Of a stretch of DNA of 64,000 nt, positions 44,517 to 53,556 are shown piece by piece. The position numbers and the translations under genes are program-made. The stretch lies in assembly GCA_030949565.1 (NCBI GenBank), contig JAUZSK010000071.1, forward strand, positions 1 through 64,000, given 5' to 3'. Source of the DNA: Enterobacterales bacterium (GTDB lineage: Bacteria; Pseudomonadota; Gammaproteobacteria; Enterobacterales; Kangiellaceae). The notes under the pieces were generated by a model. It did not search any database. It was not told the DNA's origin and saw only the letters and a list, made by a program, of their open reading frames with translations. Position 1 is the first letter of the stretch; the number at the start of each line of letters is the position of its first letter.

Positions 44517-44927
44517 ATGAGAGCGCCTTTTGCCAGATTGATTGAGGAAGAAGAGGACACAGAAATCAACATGACACCTATGTTGGACGTGGTTTTTATA
44601 ATGTTAATATTTTTTATCGTGACCGCTTCATTTGTTCGAGAGGCGGGAATTGATGTAAACCGCCCAGAGGCTGCAACAGCGGTAATTAAAGATCGGGCGG
44701 GTATTCTTATTGCTATTAATGCCAAAGGTGAGGTGTGGATCAATAAGCGTCAAATTGATATTCGTGCAGTTCAAGCCAATGTGGCTAGACTTCATGCTGA
44801 AAACCCTCAAGGTACAGTGGTTATACAAGCCGATAAAAAGGCTACTACCGATGTGTTAATTAAAGTAATGGATGGCGCTCGTTCGGCGGGTGTGTATGAT
44901 GTGTCCATTGCTGCACAAGAGATGTAA
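44517..44927 (+). CDS. exbD: ExbD-type proton channel subunit
   Basis: A 136-residue protein with one N-terminal membrane helix preceded by INMTPMLDVVFIMLIFFIVT, which includes the conserved Asp that binds protons. The periplasmic domain follows, with VNRPEAATAV and VVIQADKKATTDVLIKVMDG, standard for ExbD2/TolR. AAGAGGATAAGG precedes the ATG. It lies 71 bp after exbB and 6 bp before tonB. Confidence 0.93.
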   Translation: MRAPFARLIEEEEDTEINMTPMLDVVFIMLIFFIVTASFVREAGIDVNRPEAATAVIKDRAGILIAINAKGEVWINKRQIDIRAVQANVARLHAENPQGTVVIQADKKATTDVLIKVMDGARSAGVYDVSIAAQEM

Positions 44928-44933
44928 AAAACG

Positions 44934-45539
44934 ATGATTCGTTATATTTTAGCCATCTTGTTTGCCTTTGTAATAACCTATGGTTTGTTTTTGGGAATGC
45001 GTTATCTGATTATTAATAAAGATAATGTCATTGAGGATGGTCCACAGGGGCGCGTGATCGACTTTGTTCGATTAAAAAAAGATGAGAGCTTTCAAACTAA
45101 AAAAAGAAAGCCTAAAAAGCCACCAAAACCAAAACAGCCACCACCACCTATTGAGCAACCAGCACAGCAGGCTGAAAGTTTAAATGGTGACATGGTCAAT
45201 GTCGGGTTTACTGCAGAAGTACTTGCTAGTACCAATTTGAAATCTGGTTTATCCTTAGATACTGGTGATGGTGAATATCTTCCTATTGTTAAAGTTGCAC
45301 CAGTTTATCCGAGAAGAGCATTATCAAGAGGTATAGAAGGCTATGTTGTTGTTGAATTTGTAGTGACATCTAACGGTAGTGTTAGGGCGCCAAAAGTGGT
45401 AGAAGCTAAACCTGAAGGGATATTTAACCAAGCCGCAAAGAATGCGGTGCTTAAATTTAAATATAAACCGAGAGTTGTTGATGGCCAGGCAACCGAAGTA
45501 GCAGGTGTTAGAAATAAAATCACCTTTAAGATGAAATAA
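44934..45539 (+). CDS. tonB: TonB energy-transducing protein (TonB2-like)
   Basis: A 201-residue protein with an N-terminal membrane anchor (YILAILFAFVITYGLFLGM), a basic proline-rich spacer (KKRKPKKPPKPKQPPPPIEQ) and a C-terminal TonB domain with PVYPRRALSRGIEGYVVVEF and AVLKFKYKPRVVDG. The short spacer is typical of TonB2 proteins. No ribosome site is clear, so it may be translationally coupled to exbD 6 bp upstream. It presumably serves the receptor encoded at 38796. Confidence 0.93.
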   Translation: MIRYILAILFAFVITYGLFLGMRYLIINKDNVIEDGPQGRVIDFVRLKKDESFQTKKRKPKKPPKPKQPPPPIEQPAQQAESLNGDMVNVGFTAEVLASTNLKSGLSLDTGDGEYLPIVKVAPVYPRRALSRGIEGYVVVEFVVTSNGSVRAPKVVEAKPEGIFNQAAKNAVLKFKYKPRVVDGQATEVAGVRNKITFKMK

Positions 45540-45555
45540 ATTGAGGAAAGTACTC

Positions 45556-46896
45556 ATGCGAATCATGTCAAAATTGTTAAAAATAATTGTTATAAGTTAT
45601 ATGGTTTATCCTAGTTTTATTTTAGGTTTATTAAATCAGCTACCAAACCAATTTGAATTTTTCGAACCAGGCTATGCCTATGCGGCAGAAAATAGAAAAC
45701 CAACAACGCGAAAAACACCAGCTTTGCGTGAGCGAATTTACACACAGTTAGCACGTGCGCAGAAACTTGCTGATAATGGCCAAGTTAAAGAAGGTCTTGA
45801 AGTTTTAGACCATGTAAAAAGCAGGTTAAAACAACTTAACTCCTATGAAAAAGCTATGTTGTGGAACTTTTATGCATTTATTCATTATGCTAATAATGAT
45901 ACAAATTCCGCTATTAAATATTTCGCAAGGGTTGTGCAACAAAAAAATATTCCTGAATCTCTCGAACTCTCTACTTTATATAGTTTGGCCCAATTATCTT
46001 TGGCTGCGGGTGATGCACAGCAGACAATTAAATACATTAGTCGATGGGAAGAAATAAAAGGGCAATTAAACGACAGCTCATTAGTTTTAAAAGCAAATGC
46101 CTATTACCTATTAAAACAATATCAGAAAGCGGAGTCAGCTATATCCATTGCGGTTAACCACGTACTATCCAAAGATAAGAAACCTAAGGAGAACTGGCTG
46201 GTTTTACAACGAGCATTGCATTATGAATTAAAGAATCCAATGGCGGTTACTAAGATTTCGGAGCAGTTAGTACATTTCTACCCTAAAGCGCGATATTGGA
46301 TTGACTTAGCTAATATGTATGGGGAGACCGAGCAGCCTAAAAAGCAACTAGCCATTATGGAGGCGGCGTACCAGCAAGGCTTTGTGACTAAAAAAAGGGA
46401 TATTCAGACTTTATCTCAACTCTACTATGAAGCGGGAGCGCCATATAAATCAGCTAAGTTGCTTAGCGACAGCATCCAAAGTGGTATTATTTTCGCCAAT
46501 ATTAAGATTCTTCATTATCTAGCACAAGCTTGGATTAGTGCTAAAGAAATTAAAAAAGCGATACCGGTGTTAAAACGCGCAACCGACTTAAGTTCAAATG
46601 GTAATCTCGATGCCAAGCTAGCCGATCTTTATTATCAAACGAGAGATTGGAAAAGGACTTTACAGGCAGCTAAAGAGGCGATTCGAAAGGGTAATCTAGA
46701 TAACTTAGGTTCCTTATATATTACAATGGGGCGAGCCTATGTTAATTTAGAGCAGTTTGATCGGGCGATCGAAACCTTCGCTCTAGCAGACAAACAAGGA
46801 AAACAGCATAAAGTTGCAAAACAATGGATTAATTATACCCAAACCGAAAAACATAAATATCAAATTTTAGCGCAATTATCTTCGACTGATAGTTAA
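45556..46896 (+). CDS. TPR repeat protein of the TonB operon
   Basis: A 446-residue protein with a signal anchor (IIVISYMVYPSFILGLL) and at least seven helical repeats of TPR type across residues 60-440 (for example ARAQKLADNGQVKEGLEVLD and YVNLEQFDRAIETFALADKQ). TPR proteins commonly close TonB2-type operons and in Vibrio some are needed for TonB2 function. ATG at 45556 stands behind GAGGAAA; a TTG at 45541 is in frame but sits in that site. The role is inferred from context. Confidence 0.85.
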   Translation: MRIMSKLLKIIVISYMVYPSFILGLLNQLPNQFEFFEPGYAYAAENRKPTTRKTPALRERIYTQLARAQKLADNGQVKEGLEVLDHVKSRLKQLNSYEKAMLWNFYAFIHYANNDTNSAIKYFARVVQQKNIPESLELSTLYSLAQLSLAAGDAQQTIKYISRWEEIKGQLNDSSLVLKANAYYLLKQYQKAESAISIAVNHVLSKDKKPKENWLVLQRALHYELKNPMAVTKISEQLVHFYPKARYWIDLANMYGETEQPKKQLAIMEAAYQQGFVTKKRDIQTLSQLYYEAGAPYKSAKLLSDSIQSGIIFANIKILHYLAQAWISAKEIKKAIPVLKRATDLSSNGNLDAKLADLYYQTRDWKRTLQAAKEAIRKGNLDNLGSLYITMGRAYVNLEQFDRAIETFALADKQGKQHKVAKQWINYTQTEKHKYQILAQLSSTDS

Positions 46897-46927
46897 TACT
46901 GAGGTTTACTGTATTATCAACTATCAG
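46886..46927 (+). terminator. Stem-loop at the end of the TonB operon
   Basis: CTGATAGTTAATAC (46886-46899) pairs with GTATTATCAACTATCAG (46911-46927) with a 3-nt bulge. It includes the stop codon of the TPR gene and has no T-tract, so it may be an mRNA-stabilising or weak termination structure. Confidence 0.4.
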
Positions 46928-47201
46928 CCAGCCATTTGTAGATACGAATCAATTTTATTAATCCGCTACTATTGATAAAGTGGGTTAATTGTCTTCCTAA
47001 AATAAAAGATCAAAGACTTTGTCCACTGATACAGTCAGCATTAATTTCTTTAATATTTTAACTTCGTAAGAAAATTAAAAAAATCAGGCCCTAATATCGA
47101 CTTCACAATAGTGATATAACTAAGGTATTGATATTTAGGGTTAATCTATACTCTAGATGATGTAATATTTGGCATAAATCGACTACACTTATGAAATAAA
47201 G
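46928..47201. other. Intergenic region, no gene seen
   Basis: An AT-rich stretch between the TPR gene and the porin promoter. All frames are broken by stops, and neither an RNA gene nor a repeat shared with other parts of the window was recognised. The Pho box array starts at its right end. Confidence 0.6.
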
Positions 47202-47250
47202 TGGTAATATAGCTGTCATAATGTCATAAACCTGTCATATAGCGGTAATA
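47202..47250 (+). promoter_or_regulatory. Double Pho box upstream of the porin gene
   Basis: Five half-sites: TGGTAATA (47202) and CTGTCATA (47213) form one box at 11-bp spacing, followed directly by ATGTCATA (47221), CTGTCATA (47232) and CGGTAATA (47243), again at 11-bp spacing. Two halves are perfect consensus. This is the strongest Pho regulatory region in the window and should make the porin tightly phosphate-controlled. Confidence 0.88.
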
Positions 47251-47285
47251 TATTGGCGCCAATTCCAAAACATAGGGCGATAACC

Positions 47286-48510
47286 GTGAAAAAACTATTA
47301 ATAACTATTCCTGTTTTAATCTTCTTGAGCCAAACAGTTAATGCTGAATCAAGCCAAGAGGTTGAACTCCTTAAACAAATCAAAATTTTAACAGAGCGTT
47401 TGGATAGGTTGGAAACGCAGTCGATAGCTAATGCCGAGGCTCCTAAAGCTCAGGAATTAGTGGTGGTTGCAACACCAAAACCTGATAAAAAATCGTCTAA
47501 ACCATCGATAGCGGATCGTTTAACTTTTAAAGCAGATTTTAGAGATCGTTACGAAATCATTGATCAAGAGGGTAAACCAGGACGTGAACGTAACCGTGTT
47601 CGGTTAAGAACATCACTTTCAATGAAAGTTGATGAGCAACTCGGTTTTACTTTGGGTACTGCTACCGGTGGAGATGATCCGGTATCGAGTAATCAACCCT
47701 TACGGGTGCTGGTTCAACTAAGGACTTACGTCTCGATTTGGCTTATTTTACCCACAAATTTAGTGACACTACGAAGCTAATTGGCGGAAAAATGAAGATG
47801 CCTTTTTACAAACCGGGTAAAAATCCGAGTCTTTGGGATAGTGATTATAATCCGGAAGGTGTTGCCATTGCCTACCATGGAGGTAGCATTAAAGGTACCT
47901 TGGTAGGCTTTTCGCTTGATGAACGTAAAAAAAAACCACTGATGCTTTGATGTTTGGTGGTCAAATTTTAAATGAATTTAAACTTTCTAATAATGGAAAA
48001 TTAATTGCCGGTATTGGTTATTATGATTATTTGGGGGTTCAAGGCTATGCGACTTTATTTGATGCAAAACCTCGCGGTAACACGCTTAATGCCAATGGCA
48101 ACTATTTAAACGATTATAATATTGTTGAAACATTTGCTGAATATAAGACCAAAATGAGTGACCAACCAGTCTCCGTATTTGTTAATTATTTTAAAAATAC
48201 TGCAGCTCAAACATTGGATACTTCTTACGTTGTAGGAGTTAAACTAGGCAAGGTCAAAGCTGCTGGGAGCTGGGATATCGGATTGAATTATCAAGATACA
48301 GAAGCCGATGCAGTTATAGGATTGTTCAATGATTCTGATTTTGCAGGCGGTCATACGGATTCCAAAGGATTTACCTTGAAAGCTGGGTACGGCATCAGAA
48401 AAAATGTAAAAATTGGACTGGCCTATATCAATTCTGAATTTGGACAAAGCCTGCCAGTGCAAACAAAATATAATCGTCTACAGTTGGATTTTAAAGTTAA
48501 ATTCAAGTAG
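47286..48510 (+). CDS. Putative phosphate-regulated outer-membrane porin (two frameshifts)
   Basis: GTG at 47286 begins KKLLITIPVLIFLSQTVNA, a signal peptide; a short coiled coil with EVELLKQIKILTERLDRLE, common in OprP/OprO-like and other putative porins, precedes an antiparallel beta-barrel of alternating polarity ending in aromatic/basic strand LQLDFKVKFK. Frameshifts occur at 47694-47699 (one base missing; correction gives TLTGAGSTKDLRLDLAYFTH) and at the A9 run 47927-47935. Corrected length is about 408 residues. Sequence alone does not fix selectivity, but the double Pho box and pst genes downstream favour phosphate or polyphosphate. Confidence 0.82.
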
Positions 48511-48523
48511 CCAGTAATGAAAA

Positions 48524-48546
48524 AGACCTTCTTTAGTAGGAGGTCT
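48524..48546 (+). terminator. Possible weak terminator after the porin
   Basis: AGACCT (48524-48529) and AGGTCT (48541-48546) form a short hairpin 14 bp after the porin stop, followed by ATCTTTAG. The stem is short and the T-tract poor. Confidence 0.35.
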
Positions 48547-48593
48547 ATCTTTAGTTGTATCAAAGGTCAAGTAAAGTTAGATAGTTTCTTGTT

Positions 48594-48621
48594 AAGTCAT
48601 AAAAGAGTCATATTTGTCATT
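48594..48621 (+). promoter_or_regulatory. Pho box upstream of pstS
   Basis: AAGTCATA (48594-48601) and GAGTCATA (48605-48612) form a Pho box at 11-bp spacing, and a third half-site TTGTCATT (48614-48621) follows at 9 bp. It ends 123 bp before the pstS start. Confidence 0.75.
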
Positions 48622-48744
48622 TAATCTACTGTTTAATCGAGTCGCTGCGTAATTTCAAATTGTTTGATTAAATAAATTAGCCCGGCTACGAAGAAGATTA
48701 GTTCGTTTTTAGTTTATTTACAATTTAATTTTAAGGGTCATGTT

Positions 48745-49781
48745 ATGAAAAAAATACTATTAACCTTGGCAGTATTTACTGCTAGTTCCTACACTCTAGC
48801 CGCTGGTAGAGACACCATCAATGTGGTTGGATCTTCGACGGTTTACCCATTTTCAACGGTTGTCGCTGAACGATTTGGTAAGTCTACCGAATTTAAAACA
48901 CCTAAAATTGAATCAACCGGTACTGGTGGCGGAATGAAACTATTTTGTGCTGGGGGCGGGTATTGATACGCCTGATATGTCGAATGCTTCACGCCGTATC
49001 AAAAAAACAGAACTAGAAAAATGTCAAAAGAATGGTGTTAAAAACATTACAGAAGTCTTAGTTGGCTACGATGGGATTGTATTTGCTAATTCGGCAAAAG
49101 CACCCTTGTTAACTGTGACTCGTCGAGAATTATTTTTAGCATTAGCTAAAAGAAGTTCCGGCAAAGGATGGCAGTGAAACGCTAGTGGCTAATCCTTACC
49201 AAACTTGGAAAGATATTAATCCAGCTTTTCCTGCAACTAAGATTGAAGTGCTAGGCCCACCGCCAACCTCTGGAACACGTGATGCGTTTGCCGAGTTGGT
49301 TTTAGAAGGTGGATGTAAAACTTTTGCTTGGATTAAAGCCATTAAAAAGAAAAACAAAAGCCAATATAAAACAATTTGTCATTCGGTTCGTGAAGACCAC
49401 GCCTATATTGAAGCCGGCGAAAATGACAACCTTATCGTACAAAAGCTAGCGACTAACCCGGATGCTTTTGGTGTATTTGGTTTTAGTTTCCTTGATCAAA
49501 ACTCTGACAAACTTCAAGGTTCGAAGGTGGATGGTATGGAACCTTCATTTGATGCGATTGCCGATGGTTCCTATCCGGTTTCTCGTCCTTTATTCTTTTA
49601 TGTAAAAAATGCTCATGTTGGTAAGGTTCCTGGAATGATGGAATATCTAACCGAATTCACTAGTGAAGATGCAATGGGTGAAGAAGGTTATTTAACCGAT
49701 AAAGGTTTAATTCCATTGACCAGCGAAAAATTAGAATCTGTGCGTAAAAATGTATTAGAATTGACACCCTTGGAGTTATAG
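48745..49781 (+). CDS. pstS: PstS, periplasmic phosphate-binding protein (two frameshifts)
   Basis: The periplasmic receptor of the high-affinity phosphate ABC transporter. The signal peptide is KKILLTLAVFTASSYTLAA. Phosphate-contact segments are VVGSSTVYPFSTVVAE, GTGGGMKLFCAGAGIDTPDM (after correction) and PPTSGTRDAF. The first frameshift is G5 at 48952-48956 (one G extra); the second is A4 at 49148-49151 (one A extra), after which AKEVPAKDGSETLVANPYQT joins the last part. Corrected length is about 345 residues. A Pho box lies upstream, and a hairpin at 49831 separates it from pstC. Confidence 0.93.
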
Positions 49782-49830
49782 TAAATTAGCTAAATCCATA
49801 GGTGCAGTGACTTAAACTAGTCATGGTTGT

Positions 49831-49869
49831 AGCCAAACGGCAGGGGTTAAATTCTGTCGTTTGGCTTTT
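49831..49869 (+). terminator. Terminator/attenuator between pstS and pstC
   Basis: AGCCAAACGGCAG (49831-49843) and CTGTCGTTTGGCT (49854-49866) pair over 13 bp with one G-T, loop of 10 nt, followed by TTTA. Its place suggests partial termination that keeps PstS in excess over the membrane components, a known feature of binding-protein operons. Confidence 0.8.
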
Positions 49870-49882
49870 ACGAGTAAACTGA

Positions 49883-51283
49883 ATGAATTCATCAACATTA
49901 ATATTTGTGATCCTTTTATTATCCTTACTGAGTTATTGGTATGCGATACAGCGATCAATTAAAGTCGCTGGCGGTATTACAAGGGTCAAATATCTTACCT
50001 CGCTACCCAAGCAATTTGGTTTGCTTACCGCTCTTTGGTGTGGTGTACCCGCGTTGGTTGTTTTGTTACTTTGGGGAATATTTGAAGCGAGTGTTATTGA
50101 CTCTTTGTTGGTAGCTTATTTACCACAGTCGGTGGCTCAACTCAATTCTGATCAACTGGGATTACAGCTTAACGATATACATATACTAGCATCAGATTTA
50201 GCAAATGGTAAACTGCTACAGAGCTCGCTTGAACTTTCAAAAAGTGATGCGGCTCATTACCTGTTTCAAGTACAGCAAAATGCCTCGGTCATAAAAGTTG
50301 CTTTAGTGGTTTTGGTTTCGGCCTCAGCAACGATATTTATTACTAGCCGTTTTAGCCAAAAGTACCCAGCACGAGTAGAGCTTGAAAAAATTATTACGGC
50401 TCTACTTTGGGCCAGTTCTGCGGTGGCTTTGTTAACGACTTTAGGTATTGTGCTTTCAGTATTATTTGAGTCGATACAGTTTTTTCAGTCAGTCCCACCG
50501 TGGGAGTTTTTATTTGGAACTGAGTGGAGCCCTCAAATTGCGATGCGTACTGATCAGGTAGCCGGTTCAGGAGCTTTTGGTGCCATCCCTTTGTTTGCTG
50601 GGACTTTATTGATTACACTTATTGCAATGTGCTTATCGGTACCATCCGGGCTAATGATCGCTATTTATTTGTCCCAATATGCTTCGTCGCGACTGCGCTC
50701 CATTGCTAAGCCAATGCTAGAAATTTTAGCCGGTGTTCCTACCGTTGTGTATGGCTTTTTTGCGGCTTTAACCGTCGCGCCGCTAATCCGTGATTTAGGT
50801 TCCAGCGTCGGTTTAAGTGTGGCTTCGGAAAGTGCCTTAGCCGCTGGTCTTGTAATGGGTATTATGATTATTCCTTTTGTTTCATCGCTATCTGATGACG
50901 CGATTAGCGCGGTACCCGCTAGCCTTAAAGAAGGTTCGCTAGGCCTTGGTGCAACACCTTCAGAAACAATTAAGCTGGTGTTATTGCCGGCGGCATTACC
51001 CGGTATCGTTGGGGCAATTTTATTGGCGCTGTCACGGGCGATTGGCGAAACTATGATCGTAGTGATGGCGGCAGGAATGGCGGCTAACTTAACCGCTAAC
51101 CCGTTAGAATCGGTGACCACTATTACGGTACAGATAGTGACACTACTCACCGGCGACCAGGAGTTTGATAGCCCAAAAACTTTAGCCGCTTTTGCTTTAG
51201 GCTTGATGCTTTTTGTAACCACCTTGGTGCTAAATATTATCGCCCTAAAAGTAGTAAGAAAATATCGAGAAGTTTATGACTAG
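49883..51283 (+). CDS. pstC: PstC, phosphate ABC transporter permease
   Basis: A 466-residue permease, longer than E. coli PstC (319), because an extra N-terminal part of about 170 residues with a membrane helix pair flanks a periplasmic loop. The core shows PWEFLFGTEWSPQ, GAIPLFAGTLLITLIAMCLS, the ILAGVPTVVYGFFAAL segment, and the EAA-like coupling loop PASLKEGSLGLGATPSETIK and ALSRAIGETMIVVMAAG. It overlaps pstA by 8 bp. Reading frame intact. Confidence 0.95.
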   Translation: MNSSTLIFVILLLSLLSYWYAIQRSIKVAGGITRVKYLTSLPKQFGLLTALWCGVPALVVLLLWGIFEASVIDSLLVAYLPQSVAQLNSDQLGLQLNDIHILASDLANGKLLQSSLELSKSDAAHYLFQVQQNASVIKVALVVLVSASATIFITSRFSQKYPARVELEKIITALLWASSAVALLTTLGIVLSVLFESIQFFQSVPPWEFLFGTEWSPQIAMRTDQVAGSGAFGAIPLFAGTLLITLIAMCLSVPSGLMIAIYLSQYASSRLRSIAKPMLEILAGVPTVVYGFFAALTVAPLIRDLGSSVGLSVASESALAAGLVMGIMIIPFVSSLSDDAISAVPASLKEGSLGLGATPSETIKLVLLPAALPGIVGAILLALSRAIGETMIVVMAAGMAANLTANPLESVTTITVQIVTLLTGDQEFDSPKTLAAFALGLMLFVTTLVLNIIALKVVRKYREVYD

Positions 51284-52559
51284 AGCTGTGCAAAACCCTA
51301 TTACCGAAAAAGTAAAGGCCAGCCTCAAACGGCGTCATCGCAAAGAAGCCAGCTTTAAATGGTTTGGTCGTATGGCGGTTGCTTTAGGTTTTTTTCTAGT
51401 GTTCGCATTGTTGGCCGATATTACGTCAAAATCTTTGCCCGCTTTTCATCAATATTGGGTTAAGCTCGATATTGAATATCGATCGGACTGGCTGAAAATA
51501 AATAGTGATGATGCTAAGGGTTTTGCCAAGGCGAATTATCGTAAGGTATTTAAACGATCGGTTTATCTGGCCTATCCTGATGTTAAAAAACGGCGTGATA
51601 AAAAGAGTCTTTTTAAACTCTTTAGTAGTAACGCAGAATTCACCATCAAAGATCATCTTATCGAAAATCCGCATGATTTAGGTAAAAATATTGCGATATG
51701 GGTAAGGATGGACGATGACATTGATAGCTATTTAAAAGAGAACCTGCCCAATGGCCAGTTAAGTTCTCGTATTAACCAAAAGCAAGCGGATTGGGTGGTG
51801 ATACTTAAGCAACAAGGGCGTATTGAAAAGCGTTTTAATTTCTCGTTTTTTACCCACAGTGATTCCCGTGAACCAGAACTTGCTGGTATCCGAGGCGCAT
51901 TTACTGGAACCTTGTTAACCATGTTGGTGACGTTGCTATTATCTTTTCCACTAGGTGTTGCGGCGGCGATCTATTTGGAAGAATTTGCACCGAAAAATCG
52001 TTGGACTGATATTATTGAAGTGAACATTAACAATCTAGCCGCGGTGCCATCAATAATATTTGGCCTGCTTGGTTTAGCGGTGATAATTAATATTTTTGGC
52101 TTGCCGCGTTCGGCGCCGTTAGTCGGTGGTATTGTGCTATCATTAATGACTTTGCCAACGATTATTATTGCCAGCCGAGCCTCAATTAAAGCCGTGCCGC
52201 CATCCATTCGAGAGGCGGCGTTAGGGATCGGTGCTTCGAAAACTCAGATGGCTTTTAGTCATGTGTTACCGATGGCGATGCCAGGTATTTTAACCGGTAC
52301 TATTATCGGTTTAGCACAAGCTCTTGGAGAGACCGCACCACTTCTAATGATTGGTATGGTGGCCTTTATTGTTGATATTCCAGGTAGCGTCACTGATGCT
52401 GCCACGGTGTTACCGGTGCAGATATTTTTATGGGCTGATAGCCCCGAGCGAGCTTTTTTAGCTAAAACTTCCGCCGCGATTTTGGTGCTTCTTGTTTTCT
52501 TGTTTGTTATGAATATGAGCGCGTCATTACTGAGGCAAAAATTTGAAAAAAACAAGTAA
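51276..52559 (+). CDS. pstA: PstA, phosphate ABC transporter permease
   Basis: A 427-residue permease, also longer than E. coli PstA (296), owing to an N-terminal periplasmic domain of about 150 residues between the first helix and the core. The core has GIRGAFTGTLLTMLVTLLLS, NNLAAVPSIIFGLLGLAVII, the coupling loop PPSIREAALGIGASKTQMAF and LAQALGETAPLLMIGM. It overlaps pstC by 8 bp. The long forms of PstC and PstA are common in marine gammaproteobacteria (from memory). Confidence 0.95.
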   Translation: MTRAVQNPITEKVKASLKRRHRKEASFKWFGRMAVALGFFLVFALLADITSKSLPAFHQYWVKLDIEYRSDWLKINSDDAKGFAKANYRKVFKRSVYLAYPDVKKRRDKKSLFKLFSSNAEFTIKDHLIENPHDLGKNIAIWVRMDDDIDSYLKENLPNGQLSSRINQKQADWVVILKQQGRIEKRFNFSFFTHSDSREPELAGIRGAFTGTLLTMLVTLLLSFPLGVAAAIYLEEFAPKNRWTDIIEVNINNLAAVPSIIFGLLGLAVIINIFGLPRSAPLVGGIVLSLMTLPTIIIASRASIKAVPPSIREAALGIGASKTQMAFSHVLPMAMPGILTGTIIGLAQALGETAPLLMIGMVAFIVDIPGSVTDAATVLPVQIFLWADSPERAFLAKTSAAILVLLVFLFVMNMSASLLRQKFEKNK

Positions 52560-52565
52560 TATTAA

Positions 52566-52598
52566 GAGACCTTTGCCATAGTCTCATGTAAAGGTCTC
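52566..52598 (+). other. Stem-loop between pstA and pstB
   Basis: GAGACCTTT (52566-52574) and AAAGGTCTC (52590-52598) form a perfect 9-bp stem with a 15-nt loop just after pstA. It is followed by AT-rich sequence with no T-tract, so it is more likely an mRNA processing or stability element than a full terminator. Confidence 0.5.
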
Positions 52599-52663
52599 AT
52601 TAAATTAATAATTGAAATGGGTTAAATCTATTCAATCCATATCAATAGAGTTAGGAAATTAAA

Positions 52664-53502
52664 ATGATCGATAGGTCTTCCGCAGAAAGCTTGCTTTCTA
52701 AAGGTACAAAAATACAGGAAAGTGTTGGTGAATGTTTTGCTAAAGATGCAAAAATGTCAATGCGAAATGTGAATGTGTATTATGATCAAAAACAAGCGAT
52801 TAATAATATTAGTTTGGATTTGGCACGTAATCAGGTGACGGCCTTAATTGGTCCTTCTGGCTGTGGAAAATCGACTTTTTTTACGTTGTCTTAACCGCAT
52901 GAATGACACTATTTCTATTTGCCATATTGAGGGTGATTTTAAGTTGGATGATGAGAATATTTATCATAAAAAAATGGACCCCGTATTATTAAGAGCACGT
53001 GTAGGTATGGTGTTTCAAAAGCCTAATCCTTTTCCCAAGTCGATTTATGAAAACGTTGCCTATGGCCCTAAAATTCACGGACTTGCCACCAACAAAGCAG
53101 AGCTGGATGAAATTGTTATATCAAGCTTACAAAAAAGCAGGTTTATTTAATGAAGTCAAAGATAGACTTGACTCACCGGGAACGGGTTTGTCTGGTGGCC
53201 AGCAGCAACGGCTTTGTATCGCTCGGACTATAGCGGTTAGCCCCGAGGTGATTTTAATGGATGAACCAGCATCGGCATTAGATCCGATAGCTACAGCAGT
53301 CATCGAAGAATTGATTGATGAACTAAAGGAAAAGTACACCATTGCGATTGTTACTCACTCGATGCAACAAGCAGCTAGAATTTCTCAAACCACCGCTTAT
53401 TTTCATATGGGGCAGTTAGTAGAGATGGGTGAAACCTCGCAGATTTTTACTAATCCTAGACATGAGTTAACAGAAAATTACATTACAGGGCGTTTTGGTT
53501 AG
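52664..53502 (+). CDS. pstB: PstB, phosphate ABC transporter ATPase (two frameshifts)
   Basis: The energising ATPase of the Pst system. Walker A is GPSGCGKST, the Q-loop [20 protein letters not shown], the signature [13 protein letters not shown], Walker [14 protein letters not shown], and the switch His in [12 protein letters not shown]. The T7 run at 52876-52882 (one extra; correction [12 protein letters not shown]) and the A6 run at 53131-53136 (one extra; correction [14 protein letters not shown]) break the frame. Corrected length is about 279 residues, normal for PstB. AGGAAA precedes the ATG. phoU follows 54 bp later. Confidence 0.93.
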
Positions 53503-53556
53503 TAATAAAGATAAAGATTTTTTTGAATTAACCTATTGAAGCCTTAGGAGAAAATA

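Noticed and set aside
52664..53502. Programmed frameshifting in pstB (and likewise pstS and pilQ)
   Set aside because: Two separate sites in one gene, both simple runs, with no stimulatory structure; the same pattern occurs in about 16 unrelated genes, so error is far likelier.
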